A stretch of 42,553 nucleotides of DNA. Source: Oscillospiraceae bacterium (GTDB lineage Bacteria; Bacillota; Clostridia; Oscillospirales; Oscillospiraceae). Shown one piece after another: positions 18,601 through 27,600 of this stretch (positions are counted from its first letter, which is position 1; each line of letters opens with the position of its first letter). The notes under the pieces were generated by a model. That model made no database searches. It worked only from the letters and a program-made list of their open reading frames with translations, and was not told the origin of the DNA. Made by a program: the position numbers and the translations under genes. Location of the stretch: positions 1-42,553 of the forward strand of contig JAFXYD010000114.1 in NCBI GenBank assembly GCA_017541995.1, read 5' to 3'.

Positions 18601-19134
18601 CTTCTTATCCTCCGACAGCTCCGGCTCCACCCGCTCCATGGCCGGGCCGAAGTCCAGACCCAGAAGGGCGTCCAGCCCCGAAAGCTCAGAGAGCAGATCT
18701 CCCCGGCGATAGCGCTTGCCCAGGGCTGCGGCGCCGTGTCGCTCCAGATGGGTAAAGAGCAGATCGCCGTTTTCGTCCCGATCCAGGATCACCTGGGGCA
18801 GGTCCGCCAGCAGACGCATGGCTTCCTCGAATTTGCTGTTTTTCTCCGCCTCCAGCTGCTCCGGCCCATCCTCCAGCACGTTGTCCGCCGTCAGATCCCG
18901 GAAGGCGTCTCCGGCCTTCTGCAGGTACTTGGCAAGCTCCGTCTGCTTTTTGCTGTCGGTATGATTCCGCTCCAGCTCCTGCTCCAGGCCCTGGGCGGCC
19001 CAGCTGAAGAAATTGCTCACATTCTCCAGAATGCGGCGGTATTGTCTGTTCTTCAGACCCTGGCCCCGGGCATCCAGGGCGCGCAGCTGCTCCAGCTTCT
19101 GCTGAAGCTCGTCCTTGGTAAAATTTCGCGGCAT
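15601..19134 (-). CDS. Very large uncharacterised helical protein
   Basis: A 1177-residue protein that I cannot assign to a family. It has no signal peptide and no membrane span, so it should be cytoplasmic. The sequence is rich in Glu, Lys, Arg, Leu and Ala, consistent with long alpha-helical repeats. The C-terminal 180 residues are strongly charged and coiled-coil-like (KELEERQSRERENAQLKSK), ending in a Lys/Glu-rich tail. No nucleotide-binding motif or catalytic triad is evident; scattered Cys residues show no metal-site spacing. GGAGG precedes the ATG. It lies 87 bp downstream of the PP2C/ATPase gene on the same strand and may be the last gene of the NRPS-regulator transcript. A scaffold or structural role is possible but unsupported. 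Confidence 0.7.
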   Translation of the reverse strand: MPRNFTKDELQQKLEQLRALDARGQGLKNRQYRRILENVSNFFSWAAQGLEQELERNHTDSKKQTELAKYLQKAGDAFRDLTADNVLEDGPEQLEAEKNSKFEEAMRLLADLPQVILDRDENGDLLFTHLERHGAAALGKRYRRGDLLSELSGLDALLGLDFGPAMERVEPELSEDKKAEHLAKGPVRDFRQDPDARMAASLLEGSSEVMATLEDLIRVVPNHNEERLLRQNIRALKYTADQAAGSTDPIAIRSAILQMTQQIKLIRACYEARGYAPGEIHPSGSQENVVFPPDPAKINLDDADALLERYFDESNPKVQAQIKAHSEAATLILPKNDFLRTIYHLSSKSPDEENVSADYAMLNATIELLVKIGLGVEDDNIKNDLRYVITPLANIREIITKRVDTEWSHEEVSSQARILPQQCQYFQQNLADFEKSADAETKRKVHAVLDPFLRRFANMDVTAIHESFRNRDMGAEGEKADWELPGAQEEELRNNAAPEGAQHCYSNAELYATRTQMLPGFFQRLVKNSLNELSALHEAMAVYDAGGAKAHVGTEHDNYMKWLNAVRMRMDSGISSLRQNFAAGKNNGLNLLQQELLLENLYGCAAFYRNIAKAARNYTEDQRSFVNACKKMAQTLEAALEKAVEPNRQPDALRAYVAFHSGRHMFELGEEQKLNATAKVAGAYQWAAENQYRPGMKLSVSDVNSKALEVQKDACFREYYRDQKAAPAPDPENPQAEAKNPVDQMQLNRTVNYSRHSPLLNAMRRPLVYCLSREEKLNALKELRKYGDMLDHCSGASKKYKNFYYSLKDLSLLDLDRMNSEELGKRLQDIYDKTAQYMKGKRTVSWFKVRREHFEQALDVLSVIDRCGPYGHRLAEQQILRTNSVRTHKLRKQPTVSLNSRSPEKLAERLARCRGIVATEQSRDIIALIEKQLRENKLTRASEATDAARLPALPGEVRSSVKLSDKLAQITSFLAQGGYHFSDSNARVPEMLALTITPAYRKDGEIVLDEAQYQRNVRVMKQHLATAELVREYSDQEKRTKLRDHPNANKCGQLRQEFNDKERSINAQIEAMDQHERGLVWKLTDKELQELMRKEHLLVTKELEERQSRERENAQLKSKRDEFGFNEALPQNNSKEEPQAGTLNKLRKEMGLDQKTEKTKTTQELKDELKEIKGLNV

Positions 19135-19221
19135 ATTTGCTCCTCCATTTCTTCACGCGGCAACGCGCTGGGCTTTTGTCTGTTTACACCCGGATTATAC
19201 ATCGGGCTTCGTACAAAAACA

Positions 19222-21348
19222 TTACAAAAGCAGGGCGTTCCGGAGAAGTTTTTCATGATTTTTTTCCTCCCGCATTCGCTTCGTGAGCCAGAGCCGGTTG
19301 AAGCCCCCGACCCGCTCGTAGCGCTGTTCGTCGGAGAAGGCCTTCACGAATTCCAGGCCCAGGCCCCCCTCGGAGCGCTCCAGATCCTCCGCCGTAACGT
19401 CCCGGAGGGGGTCGAAGGCCCTGCCGTTGTCGGCAAAGCAGAGCTCCGCCTTCCCGGCCCGGAGGCTGACGCTGACCCGGATCACGGGCCGCTCCACCCC
19501 CTCGAAGGCATAGCTGATCTGGTTGTTCAAAATCTCGTCCACCAGGATCCCCACCTGGGCCAGCCGGTCCGGGTCGCAGCCCGCCAGGGCGCCTTGGACG
19601 AAATCCGTGACGGCGCTGATGTCGTCATAGCGGGGCTTTACAAGCTCCATGCTTTTGGGGCTCTCCAGGCTGAGGGCCAGCATGGTGACGTCGTCAAACT
19701 GCTCCGCCCCCTGGCAGAAGTCCAGCAGGGCCTCGTAGAGGGTCTCGGTGGGCTTCTCCCCGCAGCGCCTCAGGGTTTCGGCAATCCGCTCATAGCCGAA
19801 GGCCTCCTGGGCGGGGTTGATCCCCTCGTTCAGCCCGTCGGTGAACATCAGCAGCAGATCCCCGGGCTCCAGGCGCAGCTCCTCCGCCAGGAAGGGCATA
19901 TCCTCAAAGACCCCCAGAACGGAGTTGGACTCCCGGCAGACGCTGACGACCTCCCCGCCCCGGCGGAGCATGGGCTGCTCGTGGCCCGCCCGGAGGCAGC
20001 TCAGCTTCCCGCTGCGCAGATCCAGAACCCCGAAGAAGGCGGTGATGAAAATGCTCTCCTCGTTGCCCGCGCAGAGCTCGTTGTTCAGCCGGAAGGCCAG
20101 CTCAGGCAGGGTGTCGTCGCTGCTGACGTGGGCCCGGATCAGCTCCTTGGCCCGCATCATGAACAGGGACGCGGGCACCCCCTTGCCGGAGACGTCCGCC
20201 AGGCAGAAGAACATCCGGTTCTCGTCCAGCAGGAAGTAGTCGTAGAGGTCTCCCCCCACCTCCCGGGCGGGCTTGAGAAAGCTGGTGAGCACCGCGTTTT
20301 CGGTCCGCAGGCCCCCCCGGGGCAGGGACTCCGCCTGGATGCGGGCGGCCAGGTCCAGCTCCGCCTTCATCTTTTCCTCCTGGGCGGTTTTGTCCGCCAG
20401 GCTGGCCAGATAGCCCAGCATGGCGTCCTCCATGCGCTCAAAGCGCTGGGAGAGGAGGCCGATCTCATCCCGGCCCTTCACCCCGGCGGAGATCCGCTCC
20501 GGGTCTCCCCTGTCCAGGCCGGTGGTGAAGGCTTCGGCGGCGAGGCTGAGCTTTTTCACGTTTCGCACAATGAGCCGGTCCGCAAAGAGCAGCATGCCCA
20601 GCCCGATGATCAGGGTGGCCCCCAGGAGGATGGAGCCCACGTAGAGGGAGAACAGGCGGACGCTGTGCCGCAGATCCATGTTCCGCTCCCCGAAGAGGAT
20701 GAAAACCCGCTCTGTTCCCGGCACCGGCAGCAGGGCGCGGCAGACCGCCCCCTCCACATAGGTGACGGCGTTTCCGCTTTGCAGGGCGGCGGCCAGGGTC
20801 TCGTCCTCCGGCTTGGCCACGCTCACGGGATGGTGATAGAGCACGGAGCCCTCGGGCATCCGGTCCACCATGTAGACCAGATTGCCCCGCTCCGGGTCGT
20901 AGAAGAACAGGGAGGCCAGATCCATGCCCCCGGACAGGGAGAGCATATCCATCTCGCTGCAGACGGCTTCGTACTCCAGCTTGAACTCCAGCATCTCATA
21001 GGACATGCCCAGGCCCTGCTTGGGGGGAAAGATATCCGCCGTCAGACTGTCGTAGAAGGCCGCCCGCCGGTCATTGGTCTCGAATTCCATCCCGGCGGCC
21101 TCCTCCAGCAGCGCCCGGTTTTCCGCGTAGATCGCGCCCAGCTTGCTCCGGTAGCTTTGCAGAAAATCCACGTGGCTGCCGGTGAGGCTGTCTGACAGGG
21201 TCCCGGCGGTCTCGGCGCAGAGGGCCTCGTGATTCCGCTCCAGGGCGTTCTCATAGAGCTGGGAGGAGACCAGCACGGAGGAGAGAATCATCGCCAGAGA
21301 CAGCAGGACGATCAGCAGCAGGAGCTTGCTGCGGATGGAGACCTTCAT
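19222..21348 (-). CDS. Membrane HAMP-PP2C phosphatase fused to RsbW-like HATPase
   Basis: A 708-residue partner-switch regulator. A membrane segment at residues 7-28, an extracytoplasmic sensor of about 210 residues and a second segment near 240-265 lead into a HAMP linker. A SpoIIE/RsbU PP2C domain (about 330-555) has VGGDLYDY near 364, ADVSGKG, MFTDGLNEG and FDDVTM, the metal-binding acidic residues of the family. A GHKL ATPase domain (about 580-690) has DEILNNQ, FADNGRAFDP and GGLGLEFV, as in RsbW/SpoIIAB anti-sigma kinases. PP2C would dephosphorylate, and the ATPase would phosphorylate or bind, the STAS partner encoded just upstream, whose TGA overlaps this ATG by 4 nt. It is cotranscribed with the NRPS. 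Confidence 0.9.
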   Translation of the reverse strand: MKVSIRSKLLLLIVLLSLAMILSSVLVSSQLYENALERNHEALCAETAGTLSDSLTGSHVDFLQSYRSKLGAIYAENRALLEEAAGMEFETNDRRAAFYDSLTADIFPPKQGLGMSYEMLEFKLEYEAVCSEMDMLSLSGGMDLASLFFYDPERGNLVYMVDRMPEGSVLYHHPVSVAKPEDETLAAALQSGNAVTYVEGAVCRALLPVPGTERVFILFGERNMDLRHSVRLFSLYVGSILLGATLIIGLGMLLFADRLIVRNVKKLSLAAEAFTTGLDRGDPERISAGVKGRDEIGLLSQRFERMEDAMLGYLASLADKTAQEEKMKAELDLAARIQAESLPRGGLRTENAVLTSFLKPAREVGGDLYDYFLLDENRMFFCLADVSGKGVPASLFMMRAKELIRAHVSSDDTLPELAFRLNNELCAGNEESIFITAFFGVLDLRSGKLSCLRAGHEQPMLRRGGEVVSVCRESNSVLGVFEDMPFLAEELRLEPGDLLLMFTDGLNEGINPAQEAFGYERIAETLRRCGEKPTETLYEALLDFCQGAEQFDDVTMLALSLESPKSMELVKPRYDDISAVTDFVQGALAGCDPDRLAQVGILVDEILNNQISYAFEGVERPVIRVSVSLRAGKAELCFADNGRAFDPLRDVTAEDLERSEGGLGLEFVKAFSDEQRYERVGGFNRLWLTKRMREEKNHEKLLRNALLL

Positions 21349-21659
21349 AGCACCGTGAAGCTCTTGTTGAAGCCGGAGACCCGGAAGACCTCCCGGACCA
21401 CGGCGTTGATGTTGCGGATCACCATGCTGCGGCCCTCCGCCTTCACCTGCTTTTGCAGGGCCACCAGCAGACGCAGCCCGGCGGAGGAGATGTACTCCAC
21501 CTGGGTGAAATCCAGCTCCAGATCCCGGCCTCGTGTGGGATGGGCTGCCATTTGCTCCTTCAGATGGGCGCTGGTGACGGTGTCCAGCCGCCCGGCGGGG
21601 GCGACGGTGAGAAGGCTTTCCCCCTCGGTGAATACAGTTTCCAGAATGGCTTCAGACAT
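21345..21659 (-). CDS. STAS-domain anti-sigma factor antagonist
   Basis: A 104-residue single STAS domain of the RsbV/SpoIIAA type. The phosphorylation loop reads EYISSAGLRLL, with Ser58 and Ser59 as the candidate phospho-acceptors. In known systems the unphosphorylated form sequesters an anti-sigma factor, releasing a sigma factor or another effector. Here its kinase and phosphatase are both likely within the next gene, to which it is coupled by an ATGA overlap. It begins 21 bp after the NRPS stop with GGAGAT-type spacing. No sigma factor gene is visible in the window, so the output is unknown. Confidence 0.9.
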   Translation of the reverse strand: MSEAILETVFTEGESLLTVAPAGRLDTVTSAHLKEQMAAHPTRGRDLELDFTQVEYISSAGLRLLVALQKQVKAEGRSMVIRNINAVVREVFRVSGFNKSFTVL

Positions 21660-21680
21660 GACAGTATCTCCTTTCCATGA

Positions 21681-24600
21681 TCAGATGTCGTCCCGGTCAA
21701 AGAAGCCCAGGGAATCCAGGGATTCGATGACCCGCAGCAGATAGTTTTCATCGGTGATGGGCCACTTGTAGCCCAGGCGGTAGAGGGCCTTGACGCTGAA
21801 GGAATTGTCGGTCTTGACGTAGCGGCGCAGGCGCTTGTCGCTGGAGGAATAGGTCAGCAGTCCCGATACCAGCATGCTGCGGCTCTCGTCCGCCGCCGCC
21901 TCGTTGAGTCTGGCCCGGAAGAGCTCGTCCCGGACGATGGCGATTTTGAAGCCGTAGCGGTTCATGGCCTCGATCACGTCGCCCATCTGGACCTCGTGGG
22001 CGTTGGCGCAGTGGAAGAGGGTGAAGCCGGAATCCGTCAGAGACAGGCGCATGATGCACTCGGCCACCTCGTCGATGGGCGAGAAGTCCACGGTCTGGTC
22101 GCAGCTGGACACGGGGAAGCAGCCCAGCACCCGGTAGGCCTTGAGGCTGCGGATAAAGCTGTTGGTGACGGAGTTGATCTGGAACTCGCCGTCGGACTGG
22201 CGGCCCATCAGGTTGCCCACCCGGATGATCTTGGCGTCCAGGCCGCTGTCGATGGCCTCCAGCACGGCCCGCTCCGCCATAAACTTGGAGTGGACGTACT
22301 TGTTGGAGATGTCCTGGCCGAAGTCCAGGGCGTCCTCCCCCAGGCGGAAGGCGGGGTCGATGGCGTTGTCCACGTCCTCCCCCGCCACGGAGAGGGTGGA
22401 GATCTGGATGAAGCGGGCCTGCTTGGCCCGGGAAAGGGCGAGGAGCTTCTTCACGCCCTCCACGTTGATGCGCTCGATGATGTCGTCCTTGGCGAAGTGC
22501 TTGACGCAGGCGGCGCAGTTGATGACGGTGTCGATGCGCTCCGCCGCCAGCAGGCGCTCCAGGCCGTCGGAGGTGATGTCCGCGTCGTAGACCTTCACCA
22601 GGCGGGTGATCTCCTCATCCAGGGGGGAGTCGAAGTAGTAGGCCATCATGGCCCGCAGGCGGGTGTTCTCGTCCAGCTCTCCGGCCCGGCACAGGGCCAC
22701 GGTGGGCACCTCCCGCTCCAGCAGCTTCTTGAAGACGTGGGCTCCCAAAAAGCCGGTGGCGCCCGTCAGCAGCACCCGGCCCAGGGGCCGGCGCTCGGCA
22801 ATCTCGTCCACGTACTCTGCCACGTTGCGGCGCAGGGCGTTTTCATGGATCTCCCGGGGGGCGGCCTGGGCCGGAGCCGGCGCCGCCGTCTCGGGCTCCG
22901 CCCCCAGATGCTTCGCCATTTCCTCGGCGGTGGGATAGTCAAAGACGTCCTTGTAGGCGATGGACAGGTTCATGGACAGGGCCAGCATGGCTACCTTGGA
23001 GGCGGACAGGGAGGTGCCGCCGCTCTCGAAGAAGTCCTCGTCCACGCCGATGTCCTTGTGGCCCAGGGCCTTGGCGTAGATGGCGGCGATTTTCCGCTCC
23101 ATCTCGTTTTTGGGCCGCTTCAGCTCCCGCTGGACGCTCTCGGTGACGGGCTCCGGCAGGGCCTTCTTGTCGATCTTGCCGTTTTTGTTCATGGGGATGG
23201 AGTCCAGCTGCATGTACACGGAGGGCACCATGTACTTGGCCAGGCTCTTGCTGATGTGGGCCTTCAGGGCGTTGGGATCCAGCTTCTCATTGGCGGTGAA
23301 GTAGGCGCAGAGGAACTGGCCCTCCCGCTGGGATTCCTTCACCAGCACCAGGCTTCGCATCATGCCAGGGTAGGTGTTCATGACGTTTTCGATCTCGTCC
23401 AGCTCGATGCGCAGGCCCCGGAGCTTCACCTGGTTGTCCATGCGGCCCATGAAGAGGATGCGTCCGTCCGGGCTCCAGCGGGACAGGTCGCCGCTGCGGT
23501 AGGCGGGCAGGCCCTCGAAGGAGATGTACTTCTCCCGGTTCATCTGCTCCAGCTTCACGTAGCCCCGGCCCACGTTGTCGCCGCAGAGGATCAGCTCCCC
23601 GGGCACGTAGGGGGGCAGCTCGTTGTTGAACTTGTCGAAGATGGCCAGCTTGGTATTGCCCACGGGGCCGCCGATGGTGATATGCTCGTCGGTGACGTTG
23701 TCCGCGGTGATGAAGATGGTGGTCTCGGTGGGGCCATAGCCGTTGATGATCCGGGCCCGGATGCCCAGATCCCGCATCCGCTTATACAGAGGCGCGGGCA
23801 GAGCCTCGCCCCCCAGAAGCAGGGATTTCATGCTCCGCAGGGCCGCCACGGCGTCGGGGAAGTCCAGCAGATTGTTCACGTAGGAGGGCGAGAAGAAGGA
23901 GGCCTCCACGTGGTTCTCCAGGATCAGCCGGGCCAGGAGATTGGGGTTGTGGATCTCCTCCTCCGTGGCGATGACCACGGTCTTGCCGGTATACAGCCCC
24001 GTGGTGTGCTCCATGACGGAGACGTCGAAGGTCAGAGCCGCGAAACTCAGCGTGACGCTGACGTCCTTCAGATGCAGATAATCATAGAGATTGTGGGGGT
24101 TCTCGGTGACGAAGTTCACCAGGGAGTGGTGCTCGATCATGACCCCCTTGGGCTTGCCGGTGGAGCCGGAGGTGTAGAGGCAGTAGGCCAGATTGTGGGG
24201 CTTGACGGCGGGGTCGGGGTTGCCGGTCTCATCGCTCTGGATCAGCTGCTCGATCACCATCACCTCCAGGCCGCAGGCCCGGAACAGCTCCGCCCGCTCC
24301 CGGGCCAGCTGGGCGGTGGTGAGCAGCAGCTTCGCCTCGGAGTTCTCGATGATGTAGCGCACCCGGTCGTCGGGGTAATCCGGGGCCAGCATCAAAAAGC
24401 CGCCGCCGGATTTCAGTATGCCCTCCCGTCCGGCGTAGGCCCAGACCACCCGGGGCACCATGAGGCCCACCATGTCGTCGGGCCGCACCCCAGCCCGCAG
24501 CAGGGCGTGGGCGATGCGGTTGGCGTGCTCGTTGAGCTCTCTGTAGCTCAGCCTTTCGCCCTGGGCGATGACGGCGATCCGGTCCGGGTGGCGCAAGACC

Positions 24601-27600
24601 TCCGCCTCGAAGATGCGGTTCACGGTGGTCTCCGGCACGGGGCCCTCCGTGGCGTTGAAGCCCCGGATGCGCTCCTTCACGGCGGCGGGGAGGATGCTGA
24701 CCTCCTTCACCAGGCGCTTGGTCATGAGGCTGCGGACGGCCTGCTCAAAGTACGCGGAGAAGGCCCGCATGAAGGCCTCGGAATAGAGGTCGCTGCGGTA
24801 CTCGAAGCGGAACTCCGCGACCCCCTTCTCCTCGAAGATGTAGAAGGAAATCGGGGCCTTGGTGTCGCTGAGATCCAGCGGAATCACCTGGGCAGGCTCG
24901 CCGCAGATGGCGTTGAAGCTGAAGCTCTCCCCCTGGTAGACGAACATCAGATCCATGGGGATCTCGCAGGCCCGGGCAATCTCTCCGAAGGAGTAGATAT
25001 CGTGGCTCATGCTGTCCATGAGCTGACGGCCCACGGCGGCGATGAGCTCCTGCACCGGCTGCTCCCCATCCAGCTGGAGGCAGACCGGCAGGGTCTTCAC
25101 CAGCATGGTGACGGCCCGGGACAGGCGGGAGTCGTTTCTGCCGTTGTAGATGGTGGTGTAGAGGGCCTCGTTTTTGAAGCTGTACTTGCTCACCAGCAGG
25201 GCGAAGGCGGTGTTGAAGAAGGCGTTGACGGTGAAGCGCTTTTCCTGGCAGAAGGCCTTGACCGCCGCCATGTCCAGCTCGGATTTCAGGCTCAGAACGC
25301 CGGTGGCGGGGGCCCGGCCCCGAAGGTCCTTGGGGGGCAGGAAGTCGTGCTCCGCCCCGTCCAGGAGATTGTGGTAGTAGGCCTTGGCCTGCTCGTATCG
25401 CGCGCTCTGCCGGGCCTTCTTTTCCTCCAGGGCGGCCTCAAAGCCGGTGTAGCGCTCCGGCTCCAGGGCGGCGCCGGCGTAGGCGCTGTTGATGTCCTCG
25501 ATGAGCACCGCCTCGCTGGTGCCGTCGCAGAGGATGTGGTGCAGCTCCAGGAAGAGGTAGTTGGCCTCCGGGGTCTTGTAGATCCGCATCCGGTAGAGCG
25601 GGCTGTTGAACAGCTCGAAGGGGGTCACCAGGGGCTCCGGCAGGCGGTCTGTCTCGATGAGCTCCGCCACGGGATGCTTGGGATCGTCCCGGCAGACCCG
25701 GATCTCCCCGTCCTCCTGGACAAAGAGCTGCATTTTCAGATAGGGATGGGCCTGGATGGTCTGCTCCAGCGCCGCCTTCAGCCGGGGCAGCTCCACCTTC
25801 GGGGACAGCTTGAAGAGATAGGGAATGTTATAGACGGTGGAGCCGGGCTTGGCGATGCACTCCACCAGAATGCCGTTCTGGGTCTCGGTGAGGGGGTAAT
25901 CGGAGAGGATCTCGTACTCCTGGGCGGCCTCGCTGCTCTGGACAAAGCGCTCCAGGGCCTCCACGCTGCTGTTGGCCTTCAGATCCCCGATGGTGAAGGG
26001 GATGCCGAATTCCTTTGCCAGCAGGACGTTCAGCTTGATGGCGCCGATGGAGCTCAGGCCCGCGTAGAACAGATCCTGGTTGACTCCGAATTCCCGGGAG
26101 CCGATGACCCGGGCCGCGCAGTCGAAGATCCGACGCTGGGTCTCATTTTTGGGCGGCACCAGCCGCTCCGCCTTCCTCTGGGGCACTGGCAGGGCCCGCT
26201 TGTTCACCTTCTGGTTCTGGTTCAGAGGAATGGCGTCGATCTGCATGGTGACGGCGGGGACCATGTAGGGGGGCTTGTTTTGCAGGATAAAGGCGTTGAG
26301 GGCATCCACGTCCACATTCTGATCCGAGACCACGTAGGCGGCGATGAACTTGCCGCCTCCCTCCTGGTCGAAGGCCTGGACGGTGGCGTCCTTGACGCCC
26401 TGGAATTTCCGAATGACCCCCTCCACCTCGCTGAGCTCGATGCGGAAGCCCCGGATCTTCACCTGGCCGTCGCTGCGGCCGATGAAGTCCACCACCCCGC
26501 CGGGAAGCATCCGGACCACATCGCCGGTGCGGTAGACCCGGCGGTAACGCTCATCCGCGTCAAAGGGATTGTCCAGGAAGGCCCGGGCGCTCTGCTCCGG
26601 GCGATTGAGATAGCCCCGGCCCACCTGGGGGCCTGCGCAGAGCAGCTCGCCCGGCACGCCCAGGGGAACCCGGCGCAGCTGCTCATCCACCACGTACTGC
26701 CGCAGATTGGGCAGGGCGGGGCCGATGGGAATCCGCTCATAGAGCCGGTCCACGGGGTAGTGGTTCACAAACACGGTACACTCCGTGGGGCCGTAGGCGT
26801 TATACAGGCCGTAGGTTTTGGGGGGCTCCACAGGCACCAGCCGCTCGCCGCCCACGGTGAGGTACTTGGGGTACTCCGCCTCCGGGAAGAGCTCCGCGTA
26901 CTGGCGGCCCACCTGGGTGGTCATGAAGCTGTGGGTGATTTTGTGGGTCTGGAAATAGTCCCGGATGGCCAGCATGTCCAGGCGGATCTCCTCCCGGATG
27001 ACGTGCAAAGCGGCGCCGGCGCTCAGAGTGGGCCAGGTGTCCATCATGCTGGCGTCGAAGCCGAAGCTGGCGTAGGCCGCCGCCCGGCTCTCCGGGCTCA
27101 GCCGGTAGTAGTCCCGGAACCAGCCGCAGAAGGCGGCCAGATTCCCCCGCTCCAGGATGACCCCCTTGGGGACGCCGGTGGAGCCGGAGGTGTAGAGCAG
27201 GATGAAGCGCTGGGCGGGATCGTAGTCCTGCTCAGGGGCCCGGGCCGGGGGCAGGGTTGGGATTTCGTCGGTATAGAGCACGGGGCCGGTATAGCCGGGC
27301 ACCCGATCCATGAGGCTCCGCTCCGCAATGAGGTATTTGGCCTCGGCGTCCCGGATCATGAATTCCAGCCGCTCCGGGGGATAGCTGGGGTCCAGGGGCT
27401 GGTAGCCCGCCCCGCATTTCAGCACGCCCAGAGGGGCGGCCGCCATATAGACCCCCCGGGGGATCAGAATGGACACCACGTCCTCCCGGCCCACGCCCTT
27501 TCCGGCCAGGAAGGCCGCCAGGGCGTCGCTGAGCCGATCCAGCTCCCCATAGCTGAGGCGGGTATCTCCGCAGACCACGGCCTCGTGCTCGGGCTGCTCC

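Noticed and set aside
15391-21195. Long plus-strand frames (about 874 and 1030 codons) antisense to the 1177-residue protein and the PP2C gene
   Set aside because: Low-complexity, leucine- and glycine-rich products with no motif, while the minus strand encodes recognisable domains and well-spaced starts.
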